64,000 nt of DNA from an uncultured Clostridia bacterium (GTDB taxonomy: Bacteria > Bacillota > Clostridia > TANB77 > CAG-508), in assembly GCA_934130435.1 (NCBI GenBank), contig CAKOYB010000002.1, positions 62,001-126,000 of the forward strand, given 5' to 3'. Position 1 is the stretch's first letter, and each line of letters begins with the position of its first letter. Both the position numbers and the translations under genes were made by a program. This document shows, piece after piece, positions 7,814-16,106 of the stretch. Below the pieces are notes generated by a model. It made no database searches. It saw only the letters and a program-made list of their open reading frames with translations, and had not been told where the DNA came from.

Positions 7814-9031
7814 CTAATTTTTAGTATTAAACAAACGTAAGTTTTTTAACATCTTAAGATTTATAATTATTTCTACACCTGATAAATATAAAAGAAGCAA
7901 TTCTACAACTATTAATTCAAATTTTAATAATACTAATGTAACTATTATACATAAAGCTAACTGCGCTATTTTTCTGGATGACTCAATAAATATCATTATT
8001 CTTTGTTGATTTTCTTTTGGAACAATTTGTAATGCAGTATCTTCAATATATACTTTGAATGAATCTCTTATTCCTAAAATTAAACAAAAACCTAAAGACA
8101 TAAGTATAAATTTAAGTATATAACTTGTTTTAACTAGATGACCTAATATTAATAAAACGAATGCTAAAAATTCTAGAATTGTTAAAATAGAACTTAAATT
8201 TTCTTTAACTTTAGAATATAATTTTCCAAAAAATATATTACCTATAATACGTGATATTCTAGATATAAGCACGACAATTGATATATACATGGTTAGCAAA
8301 TCTAACGAGAAAAATTTTTGCATGTCATATTGAATAAATAACTTACTATTAATTTGTCCAATTCTTATTATCGAAGCAAAAAGAGCATTAGATAAAACTA
8401 TATACAAAATAATGGAGTTGTTTATTACACCTTTGCTAGAAATGTTATTAATATTTGGAATATTTACTTCTGAATTAACTTCTATCATTTCAAATGAAAA
8501 TAAGAACATTATTAAGTAAATGAAAATTGATATATATAAAGGAATATAATTATTTATATTAAATAGAAAACTTGAAATTACTGCTGTTAACATGGTTAGA
8601 ATGCTGTAAATTATATTCGTTTTATTTCTAATTTTATTATACAGATTTTCCTTATTAAGATAAGATAAATCGTTTTTTAAAACTATATTTGTCATATTCA
8701 TAAGCATTATTGCAGCTTCAAAGAGAGTTCTGTATATAACAAGCATAAAAAACGAATTAGAGAATGTTAAAATAATAGATGATAATAATAAAGTGAAACA
8801 TCCTAGTCTTATACATTTTATATTACCTATTTTCTCAGCTATTTTTATTATAGCCTTTTGAGATATAATGCAAAGAAACAAACTAATCATTGTCATAGCT
8901 GAAATTTGACTTGCATCTAGTCTTTTTATTAGTGTTAAGAAAAGCGTGTCAATCGGAACGTAAAATATCATATCCATTGTAAAGGCATAAAATAAAGGGT
9001 AAAGCTTTATACTTTTTTCTATATTTTTCAT
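7814..9031 (-). CDS. Major facilitator superfamily-like membrane protein
   Basis: 405 residues, almost entirely hydrophobic, with about 12 predicted membrane segments separated by a longer central loop near residue 190, the usual 6+6 MFS layout. The N-terminus (FYAFTMDMIFYVPIDTLFLTL) and a basic loop after the second segment fit an MFS fold. Substrate unknown; no neighbouring gene helps. ATG 9031 follows a weak purine-rich site. Codon use is native. Confidence 0.6.
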   Translation of the reverse strand: MKNIEKSIKLYPLFYAFTMDMIFYVPIDTLFLTLIKRLDASQISAMTMISLFLCIISQKAIIKIAEKIGNIKCIRLGCFTLLLSSIILTFSNSFFMLVIYRTLFEAAIMLMNMTNIVLKNDLSYLNKENLYNKIRNKTNIIYSILTMLTAVISSFLFNINNYIPLYISIFIYLIMFLFSFEMIEVNSEVNIPNINNISSKGVINNSIILYIVLSNALFASIIRIGQINSKLFIQYDMQKFFSLDLLTMYISIVVLISRISRIIGNIFFGKLYSKVKENLSSILTILEFLAFVLLILGHLVKTSYILKFILMSLGFCLILGIRDSFKVYIEDTALQIVPKENQQRIMIFIESSRKIAQLALCIIVTLVLLKFELIVVELLLLYLSGVEIIINLKMLKNLRLFNTKN

Positions 9032-9111
9032 CTAAAATATTAACTCCTATAATAGTTTAATATTATTCTAACATAACCAAATCTTTTGTTACAAGACATT
9101 TATATAAATAC

Positions 9112-9140
9112 TTGCAAAAAAAATATATAAAAAGTATAAT
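9112..9140 (+). promoter_or_regulatory. Sigma-A promoter for the DUF4116 gene
   Basis: TTGCAA (9112-9117), 17 bases, TATAAT (9135-9140). Confidence 0.65.
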
Positions 9141-9172
9141 ATATATCAAGTAATTTGAATGGAGATAATATA

Positions 9173-9704
9173 ATGCCAGAACCAATTGAAATAACAAATA
9201 TGAAGAATAACTGTGATAATAGAGAATATGTTATAGAAGCAGTAAAAGTCCAAGGAAGTCTATTAGAATTTGCAAGTGAAGAATTGAGAAACGATAAAGA
9301 AATAGTACTAACTGCTATACAAAGTAATCCAGAAGCACTAGAATTTGCAAGTGATAAATTAAAATCTGATAGGGATGTAGTATTTGAATCTGTTAGTAAG
9401 GTTCGGGTGGACGTACTGCTATGCAAAAGAAAATCTTTTATCAGACAAAGAACTGTTAATTGCAGGACTAAAGAATAATGGACAGATTTTGTATTATGCT
9501 AATAAAAAAATGCGAGGGGATAAAAATGTAGTTATGGAAGCAGTAAAAAATAAAGGAATAATAGTAAAGTATGCAAGTAAAAAATTAAAAGAAGATAAAG
9601 ACATTGCAATTGAAGCAATAAAACAAAATAAAAAAGCTTTTGAGTTTTTAGGAGAGAATATTAAGAAAAACGAAGAAGTTATACAACTATATGATTCTTT
9701 ATAA
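9173..9704 (+). CDS. DUF4116 repeat protein, read through a +1 shift at CGG
   Basis: Merged product of about 176 residues made of five or six repeats of the DUF4116 type (xxVKxxGxxLxYASxxLKxDKxVV). GGAG at 9160-9163 sets ATG 9173. The frame breaks at codon 78, CGG 9404-9406. Skipping C9404 gives KVGWTYCYAKENL, which puts Gly where the other repeats have Gly (KVQGSLLEFAS, NNGQILYYAN, NKGIIVKYAS). Function of DUF4116 is unknown; it is a solenoid-like repeat. The downstream neighbour is the P-loop/Asp23 fusion. Confidence 0.75.
9404..9407 (+). other. Candidate +1 frameshift site, CGG-G (DUF4116 gene)
   Basis: AAG-GTT-CGG-GTG in the first frame. Omitting C9404 gives GGG (Gly) and TGG. SD-like AAGG is directly upstream (9398-9401). 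Confidence 0.65.
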
Positions 9705-9715
9705 AAGGAGTAGAA

Positions 9716-10573
9716 ATGTTACTGGATTTTTTAAATAAAATAAAAGTTTATGCTTTTGTGGGTCCATCTGGAACGGGAAAAAGTTATAGGGCACAGATGG
9801 TAGCAGGGGAGTACAATATAAAATACATAATTGATGATGGATTATTTATTAAAGATAATGAAGTTATTGCTGGAAATTCTGCTAAAAAAGCTCCAACTAA
9901 GATTGAAACTGTTAAACATGCTTTGTTTCTGACAGACGATGAAAAACAAGAAATAAAAAAAGCGATAAAAAAATACAGGCCAGAAAGTATTTTAATATTA
10001 GGAACTTCAGATAGTATGGTGGAAAAAATTGCTGAAAATCTAGGGTTACCTAAAATTGAAAAGACGATTTATATTAGTGATATTGCGACAAAAGAAGAAA
10101 TGGATACAGCAAGAAGGGTTAGAATAACAGAAGGAAAACATGTTATTCCTGTACCTACATTTGAAATAAAAAAAGATTTTTCAGGTTATATTTTAGATCC
10201 ACTTCAGATTTTTAAAACTAAAGGAAGAGGTGGAAAACCTTATATTGCAGAGAAATCAATAATTAGGCCAACATTCAGCTATTTAGGCAATTTTACTATA
10301 TCAGACAATGTGTTTAGGCAGATAATTGAATATTTGGCTTCAAAAACGGATTTTATTTATAAAATAGTAAAAACTAGAGCGGATAATATGCCAGAGGGAC
10401 CATCTATTTATATGGAAGTAATTGTATATTTTGGTTTTGACCTGGTAAAAAGTCTTGGTTACTTTAAAGAAAAAGCTAAAAAAGAAATAGAAAGATTAAC
10501 AACGATGAATGTACAAAAAATAACAATAGTAGCAAAAGGAATTAAAATATTAGAAGAAAAAAAGGAGGAGTAA
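9716..10573 (+). CDS. P-loop ATP-binding protein with a C-terminal Asp23/Gls24-like domain
   Basis: 285 residues. A Walker A motif GPSGTGKS lies near residue 18; the N-terminal 150 residues look like a small nucleotide-binding domain. The C-terminal 95 residues (PTFSYLGNFTISDNVFRQIIEYLA...MNVQKITIVAKGI) resemble the Asp23/Gls24 alkaline-shock fold, where a beta strand precedes a conserved helix. The combination is seen in some Clostridia, but the role is unknown. It lies four bases before cmk, with which it is probably co-transcribed. Confidence 0.65.
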   Translation: MLLDFLNKIKVYAFVGPSGTGKSYRAQMVAGEYNIKYIIDDGLFIKDNEVIAGNSAKKAPTKIETVKHALFLTDDEKQEIKKAIKKYRPESILILGTSDSMVEKIAENLGLPKIEKTIYISDIATKEEMDTARRVRITEGKHVIPVPTFEIKKDFSGYILDPLQIFKTKGRGGKPYIAEKSIIRPTFSYLGNFTISDNVFRQIIEYLASKTDFIYKIVKTRADNMPEGPSIYMEVIVYFGFDLVKSLGYFKEKAKKEIERLTTMNVQKITIVAKGIKILEEKKEE

Positions 10574-10576
10574 AAT

Positions 10577-11260
10577 ATGTCATATGTGGTAGCAGTTGAC
10601 GGAGCGTCTGGAACAGGAAAGGGTACAGTAACAAGAATTGTTGCTGAAAAATTAGGATTAATTACAATTGATACGGGAGCCTTATATAGATGTGTAACAC
10701 TAGAAGTTCTGGATAATAATATTAGTTTTGAGGACGTGGAGAAAATTAGAACTTTAACAAAAAATTTAGAAGTTGACTTAAGAGTTGAAGAAGACAAACA
10801 ATTAGTTTTTTTAAATGGAAAGGATGTTTCTATAGAAATAAGAACTCCAAGAGTAACTTCAAATGTTTCTACAATTGCAGCAATAAAGGAAGTTAGAGAA
10901 GAAATGACACATATTCAAAGAAGGTTGGCAAAAGGAAAGAATGTTATAATGGAAGGCAGAGATATTGGAACTACAATTTTTCCAAATGCAGATGTAAAAA
11001 TATTTTTAGAATGCAGTGCAGAGGAAAGAGCAAAAAGAAGAGTAAAACAAAATGCAGAAAATGGTATAGATACTTCATATGAAGAAGTACTAGAAAGTAT
11101 AAAGAAAAGAGATGAAATAGATTCTACTAGAGAAGTAAGTCCTTTAAGAAAAGCTGAAGATGCAATTGTTGTTAGTACAGATAACTGCAAAGATAGAGAA
11201 GGCGGAGAAAAAGTTTACAAAGTAGTATATGAATGTTTAAAAAATAAAAAACTAATCTAA
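10577..11260 (+). CDS. cmk: Cytidylate kinase
   Basis: 227 residues. P-loop DGASGTGKGT, DTGALYR for CMP binding, and MEGRDIGT...LECSAEERAKRR in the LID and following region. Phosphorylates CMP and dCMP. AAAGGAGGAG precedes ATG 10577. In an operon-like series with plsC and the S1 gene, the classical Gram-positive arrangement. Confidence 0.95.
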   Translation: MSYVVAVDGASGTGKGTVTRIVAEKLGLITIDTGALYRCVTLEVLDNNISFEDVEKIRTLTKNLEVDLRVEEDKQLVFLNGKDVSIEIRTPRVTSNVSTIAAIKEVREEMTHIQRRLAKGKNVIMEGRDIGTTIFPNADVKIFLECSAEERAKRRVKQNAENGIDTSYEEVLESIKKRDEIDSTREVSPLRKAEDAIVVSTDNCKDREGGEKVYKVVYECLKNKKLI

Positions 11261-11292
11261 ATTGGAGTTAATAATAAAAAAGGAGAATGATA

Positions 11293-11907
11293 ATGCTAAG
11301 GATAATAGTAAAATTTTTAGTAAAAATATTTACATTATTTTTATTTAGAGTAAAAACTTATGGACAAGAATATATAGAAAAAGACAAACCTTATATAATG
11401 TGTGCAAATCATACTAGTAACTGGGATCCACCTATTCTATACACGGCCACAAAAAGGGAAATGTATATGATGGCTAAAGAAGAATTATTTAAAAACAAAT
11501 TTATATATTGGTTTGCAGATAAAACAAATATTTTTCCTGTTAAAAGAGGAAAACAAGATATTGAGTCTATGAAAAAATCTTTAAAAGTTTTAAAAGACAA
11601 TAAAATTTTAGCTATTTTTCCTGAGGGAACAAGAAATGGTATGGCAAAAAACGGAAAAATACAAAATGGTCCGGCATATTTAGCAGCAAGAACCGGAACT
11701 CAAGTTATTCCGGTTTGGATAGAGGGAAATTTTAAACCCTTTACAAAAGTTAAATTATATTATGGAAAGCCATTAGACTTTTCAAATTATCAGACAAAGA
11801 AACCTGAAAAAGAAACATTAGATTTAATAAGTAGTGAAATAACTAAAGCAATATTTGGAGTAACAGAAAGGAAATACATAAAAGACACTGAAAATGTTGA
11901 CAAATAA
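11293..11907 (+). CDS. plsC: 1-acyl-sn-glycerol-3-phosphate acyltransferase
   Basis: 204 residues from ATG 11293, which is correctly spaced from GGAG 11282-11285 (ATG 11287 is too close). The acyltransferase motifs NHTSNWDPP (HX4D) and FPEGTR are intact; an N-terminal hydrophobic segment anchors it to the membrane. It makes phosphatidic acid from lysophosphatidic acid. The cmk-plsC-S1 order is typical. Confidence 0.92.
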   Translation: MLRIIVKFLVKIFTLFLFRVKTYGQEYIEKDKPYIMCANHTSNWDPPILYTATKREMYMMAKEELFKNKFIYWFADKTNIFPVKRGKQDIESMKKSLKVLKDNKILAIFPEGTRNGMAKNGKIQNGPAYLAARTGTQVIPVWIEGNFKPFTKVKLYYGKPLDFSNYQTKKPEKETLDLISSEITKAIFGVTERKYIKDTENVDK

Positions 11908-11925
11908 ATGGTTTCAGGGTATAAT
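11897..11925 (+). promoter_or_regulatory. Sigma-A promoter for the S1 gene
   Basis: TTGACA (11897-11902), 17 bases, TATAAT (11920-11925), overlapping the end of plsC. Confidence 0.75.
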
Positions 11926-11939
11926 ATATAATATATCTC

Positions 11940-11968
11940 TTAAGATACGACAATAAGTCGTATCTTAA
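11940..11968 (+). promoter_or_regulatory. Leader hairpin upstream of the S1 gene
   Basis: Perfect 12-pair inverted repeat TTAAGATACGAC / GTCGTATCTTAA with a five-base loop AATAA, starting about eight bases after the predicted transcription start. No T tail, so a leader structure rather than a terminator. Confidence 0.6.
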
Positions 11969-11995
11969 TTTATGAATTAACTAAGGAGAATAAAT

Positions 11996-12940
11996 ATGAG
12001 TGAAAAAAGTTTTGAAGAATTATTTAACGAATCTTTAAAAGAAAAAAAGTTCGATAGAACTGTAACAGGCAAAGTTATTGATGTATCATCTAAAGGAGAA
12101 ATTTTTGTTGACTTTGGATATAAGGCTGATGGGATAATATCAAGGGCGGAATATTCAGAGGATGAAAACAAAAATCCAAAAGATGAATTTAAACCTGGGG
12201 ATACAATTACAGCTGATGTTTTAAAATGGAATGATGGATTAGGTAATGTGCTTTTATCATATAAAAGACTACAAAAAAGAGAAAAAGCAAAACAAGAAAA
12301 AATAAAAAGAGAAGAAGAATATAAAAAAAGACAAGAACAAAGAGAATTAAGAGCTAAAAATATTGAAGAGTTTTGGAATAATATACAAGTAGGACAAACT
12401 TATACTGGAACAATTACGAAAATTACTGATTTTGGATTGTTTGTAGATTTAGGTGCTAGACAAGGATTATTACATAAATCAGAAATTTTCTGGAATAAAG
12501 ATGAAAAGCCTGAAGATAAATTTGAAGTTGGACAGCAAATTGATGTAACTGTAAAATCTTTTAATAAAGAAGAAAATAAAATTAGTTTAGCTTATCCTTT
12601 AAAAGGAGAAAATCCATGGTATGAATTAGCAAGTAAGTATAATTTAAATGATATTGTTACTTGCGAAGTAGTGAAATTTGCACCTTTCGGAGCATTTTTG
12701 CAAATAGAAAAAGGATTAGAAGGTTTAGTTCACAATTCAGAAATATCAACAACCAAGAGAGTTACTAGACCAGAAGATGTATTGAATATAGGTCAAAAAG
12801 TTAATGCTAAAATTATTAATATAGATAAAGAAAACAGAAAGATAGGATTATCAATTAAGGAATTAGAAGGAACATCAAAAGAATATGGATATGAAGAATT
12901 TATAAATAATATTGAAGGAGAAGATAAAAAAGATGAATAA
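11996..12940 (+). CDS. S1 RNA-binding domain protein (ribosomal protein S1 homologue)
   Basis: 314 residues with three S1 domains: about 18-91, 130-200 and 216-288, the second carrying the classic TDFGLFVDLGARQGLLHKSEI and the third APFGAFLQIEKGLEGLVHNSEI. A charged coiled region (KQEKIKREEEYKKRQEQREL) separates the first two. Gram-positive S1 homologues are shorter than the six-domain E. coli protein. It follows cmk-plsC and is preceded by its own promoter and a stable leader hairpin. ATG follows AAGGAG. Confidence 0.9.
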   Translation: MSEKSFEELFNESLKEKKFDRTVTGKVIDVSSKGEIFVDFGYKADGIISRAEYSEDENKNPKDEFKPGDTITADVLKWNDGLGNVLLSYKRLQKREKAKQEKIKREEEYKKRQEQRELRAKNIEEFWNNIQVGQTYTGTITKITDFGLFVDLGARQGLLHKSEIFWNKDEKPEDKFEVGQQIDVTVKSFNKEENKISLAYPLKGENPWYELASKYNLNDIVTCEVVKFAPFGAFLQIEKGLEGLVHNSEISTTKRVTRPEDVLNIGQKVNAKIINIDKENRKIGLSIKELEGTSKEYGYEEFINNIEGEDKKDE

Positions 12941-14750
12941 TAAGAATATTAGAAATATAGCAATAATAGCACACGTTGATCATGGTAAAACAACATTGGT
13001 AGATGCATTACTTAAACAAAGCCATGTATTTAGAGATAATGAAGTTGTACAAGATAGAGTTATGGATTCAAATGATTTGGAAAAAGAAAGAGGAATAACC
13101 ATACTTTCTAAAAATACTTCTGTTCAATATGGAGATGTAAAAATAAATATAGTTGATACTCCAGGACATGCTGACTTTGGCGGAGAAGTTGAAAGAGTTT
13201 TAAAAACTGTTGATGGTGTTTTATTATTAGTAGATGCTTTTGAAGGTGCAATGCCTCAAACAAGAGAAGTTTTGAAAAAATCCTTAGCATTAGATTTAAA
13301 ACCAATAGTAGTAATAAATAAAATAGATAGACCAGGTGCAAATCCAGAAAAAGTTGTTGATGAAGTATTAGAACTATTTATTGAATTAAACGCAACAGAT
13401 GAACAACTAGAATTTCCAGTTGTTTATGCATCAGCTAAAAATGGTATAGCTAAAATGAATTTAGCAGATGATACCAATGATTTAACTTGTTTATTTGAAA
13501 CAATTGTAAATACAATTAACCCACCAGCATGTGATGAAGAAGGAACAATGCAAATGCTTGTATCTAATATAGATTATGATGACTATATTGGAAGAATTGC
13601 AGTGGGAAGACTAGAACGTGGAACAGTTAAAACAGGTATGAATGTTGTTGTATGTAAAAAAGATGACAAAACAATAAATGGAAAAGTTGCAAAAGTTTAT
13701 ACTCATCAGGGACTAAAGAAAGTAGAAGTTTCAGAAGCAAAAGCAGGAGATATTATAGAAATTTCAGGAATAGCAGATATAAATATTGGAGATACAATTT
13801 GTGACCCGGCTAATCCAGAAAAAATACCATTTGTGGATATAGATGAACCAACAGTTTCTATGACATTTAGTGTAAATGATGGACCTTTTGCTGGACGTGA
13901 AGGAGAATTTGTTACATCTAGACATTTAAGAGATAGATTATTTAAAGAACTAGAAAAGAATGTAAGTTTAAGAGTAAAAGAAACAGATAGAGCAGAAGCT
14001 TTTGAAGTTTCTGGACGTGGTGAATTACATTTGTCTATATTAATAGAAACAATGAGAAGAGAAGGATTTGAACTTTTAGTATCTCGTCCAAAAGTTATAT
14101 TTAAAGAAATAGATGGAAAAAAATGTGAACCGATCGAAAGGTTAGTCGTAAATGTACCAGATGATTGTATAGGTAATGTAATTGAAAAACTTGGTAGAAG
14201 AAAAGCTGAAATGTTAAATATGGAACCAGCAGAAGATGGACATACAAAAGTTGAGTTTAAAATACCTGCTAGAGGATTGATTGGATATAGGACAGAATTC
14301 TTAACTGATACAAAAGGTGAAGGAATAATGAATCATATATTTGATTCTTATGAAGAATATAAAGGTGATATTCAAGCTAGAACAAGAGGAACTATTGTTG
14401 CCTGGGAAGCTGGAACATCAATAACTTATGGTCTATATAATGCACAAGATAAAGGTGAATTATTTATAGGACCTGGTGTTGAAGTTTATGAAGGAATGAT
14501 AGTTGGATTAAATTCTAGAGGAGAAGACTTAGCAATAAATGTATGTAAAGAGAAACATTTAACTAACACAAGAGCATCTGGCTCAGATGATGCATTAAGA
14601 TTAGTTCCACCTATTCAAATGTCACTTGAAAAAGCTATTGAATTTATACAAGATGATGAATTGGTTGAAGTAACACCTAAAAATATTAGACTTAGAAAGA
14701 AAATTCTAGATACAAAAACAAGAGAAAGAGAGTCAAGAAGAAATAAATGA
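12933..14750 (+). CDS. typA: Ribosome-associated GTPase TypA/BipA
   Basis: 605 residues, the family length. G1 AHVDHGKTT, switch II VDTPGHADFGGEVERVL, G4 NKID, then EF-G-like domains III and V and the BipA-specific C-terminal domain. It acts in 50S subunit assembly and stress adaptation. ATG 12933 overlaps the S1 stop by eight bases and gives the standard N-terminus MNNKNIRNIAIIAHVDHGKTT; the upstream in-frame start is less likely. Confidence 0.95.
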   Translation: MNNKNIRNIAIIAHVDHGKTTLVDALLKQSHVFRDNEVVQDRVMDSNDLEKERGITILSKNTSVQYGDVKINIVDTPGHADFGGEVERVLKTVDGVLLLVDAFEGAMPQTREVLKKSLALDLKPIVVINKIDRPGANPEKVVDEVLELFIELNATDEQLEFPVVYASAKNGIAKMNLADDTNDLTCLFETIVNTINPPACDEEGTMQMLVSNIDYDDYIGRIAVGRLERGTVKTGMNVVVCKKDDKTINGKVAKVYTHQGLKKVEVSEAKAGDIIEISGIADINIGDTICDPANPEKIPFVDIDEPTVSMTFSVNDGPFAGREGEFVTSRHLRDRLFKELEKNVSLRVKETDRAEAFEVSGRGELHLSILIETMRREGFELLVSRPKVIFKEIDGKKCEPIERLVVNVPDDCIGNVIEKLGRRKAEMLNMEPAEDGHTKVEFKIPARGLIGYRTEFLTDTKGEGIMNHIFDSYEEYKGDIQARTRGTIVAWEAGTSITYGLYNAQDKGELFIGPGVEVYEGMIVGLNSRGEDLAINVCKEKHLTNTRASGSDDALRLVPPIQMSLEKAIEFIQDDELVEVTPKNIRLRKKILDTKTRERESRRNK

Positions 14751-15121
14751 TAGGAAGAAATCTATATAGTAAAATTTCAAAATGTAATAGAGAATTTATA
14801 GCAGATATTGGTGATCGTAGGAATAAAATAGAAAACAGAATTGAGCTAAATTCAGCAAAAAGTACTAATAGAAGAGAATATTTTTCTAGAAAGTATTCGG
14901 CAATTATAAGAGCAGTTTTAACACAGATAGAACACGAAAATGAAAACCTTGACATTAATAGCGAAGAAGGTATTACTTCAATAAAAAATATTTTATTATA
15001 TTCAAAGTTATGCGGAAAAATATATAAAGAAGAAGATATTCCTGAGTTAATTAATGCAGTTCGAAGAGAAGGAAATGCTGCAAAAAATAGAAAAATAAAT
15101 GATGATAGAGACGAAAAATAA
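14747..15121 (+). CDS. Hypothetical protein, translationally coupled to typA
   Basis: 124 residues, highly charged and probably helical, no membrane segment and no recognised motif. Its ATG overlaps the typA stop (ATGA), implying coupled translation, and the methyltransferase gene starts ten bases later. Family unknown. Confidence 0.6.
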   Translation: MIGRNLYSKISKCNREFIADIGDRRNKIENRIELNSAKSTNRREYFSRKYSAIIRAVLTQIEHENENLDINSEEGITSIKNILLYSKLCGKIYKEEDIPELINAVRREGNAAKNRKINDDRDEK

Positions 15122-15130
15122 GGGTATATA

Positions 15131-15727
15131 ATGAATAAGGATAAGTTAAAAATCATAAAGAATAATGCTTTAAATAGTCATATTCCAATAATAATGGATG
15201 ATACTTTACGCTATATATATGAATTGTATAATGAACAGAAAATAGACAGTATACTAGAAATAGGTACTGCTGTTGGATATTCTGCAATTTGTTTTACAAA
15301 GCTTTTAAATAACGAAGGCTTTATAGATACAATTGAAAGAGATGAAGAAAGAATAAAAGAAGCTAAAATAAATATAGCTAAGGCAGAAGTTAAAGATAGA
15401 ATAAATATTATAGAGGGAGATGCTGTAGATATTTTACCTACTATTAATAAAAAATATGATATGGTATTTATAGATGCAGCTAAAGGAAAATATCCATTCT
15501 TCTTGAAGGAAGCTCTTAGACTATTAAAAGATAATGGGACTATAATAGCTGACAACATTTTGTATAAAGGCTACGTTATGAGTGACTATAATAAGCATAA
15601 GCAAAGAACAGCTGTTAGAAATTTGAGAGAGTATATAAAAGAAACCACTGAGAATCCAGAACTTGATACTGAAATTTTAGAAATTGGTGATGGATTAGCT
15701 ATAACAAAAAAAGTGAGCAATGTGTAA
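15131..15727 (+). CDS. trmR: tRNA 5-hydroxyuridine methyltransferase-like O-methyltransferase
   Basis: 198-residue class I SAM methyltransferase of the COMT-like family: ILEIGTAVGYSAICFT (motif I), DTIERDEERIKEAKINI, MVFIDAAKGKYPFF and DGTIIADNILYKG-like segments. Bacillus YrrM (TrmR) of this family methylates ho5U34 to mo5U34. The nearby U32 peptidase-type gene (trhP), whose product helps make ho5U, supports this function. It ends in a strong terminator. Confidence 0.8.
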   Translation: MNKDKLKIIKNNALNSHIPIIMDDTLRYIYELYNEQKIDSILEIGTAVGYSAICFTKLLNNEGFIDTIERDEERIKEAKINIAKAEVKDRINIIEGDAVDILPTINKKYDMVFIDAAKGKYPFFLKEALRLLKDNGTIIADNILYKGYVMSDYNKHKQRTAVRNLREYIKETTENPELDTEILEIGDGLAITKKVSNV

Positions 15728-15744
15728 AGCACATTGCTCATTTT
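15715..15744 (+). terminator. Terminator after trmR
   Basis: Perfect GAGCAATGTG / CACATTGCTC stem around TAAAG, then ATTTT; overlaps the stop codon. Confidence 0.8.
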
Positions 15745-15749
15745 CTATC

Positions 15750-16019
15750 TCACTTTATGCAAACCACAAGAGTGAGATATGGGCCCCTTCGGCGACATTT
15801 TTTTGTTTTTTTGGAACGATCAATCGCTCGAATAGGTTGATATCCCATAGATGTATCATTTGAAATAATGTAAAGTATCCTTTTTTTAGGATCCTTTAAA
15901 ATTTCATCAATTTCCTCAAGAGTTCGAAATTTTAAACAATTTTTCCGAACTGATATTGGAAGTTCTTTAAATGTTATAACTGTCTGAGGGGATATCAATG
16001 GTTGAACTTTTTTATCCAT
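15750..16019 (-). CDS. Small basic hypothetical protein, foreign-looking
   Basis: 89 residues, Lys/Arg-rich. GGAGGTG lies upstream of ATG 16019, so translation is plausible. No family recognised. It uses CGA, CGC and an in-frame CGG (plus-strand 15945-15947), unlike native genes. It lies opposite in direction between trmR and trhP, a pair expected to work together, which suggests insertion. Confidence 0.5.
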   Translation of the reverse strand: MDKKVQPLISPQTVITFKELPISVRKNCLKFRTLEEIDEILKDPKKRILYIISNDTSMGYQPIRAIDRSKKTKKCRRRGPYLTLVVCIK

Positions 16020-16106
16020 CCCTTTTTTTCTACACCTCCTTGTTTAAGTGCATATATTATGATATCATATTATAGAGAAAATGTCAAAAGAAAGGAATTA
16101 TTTAGT

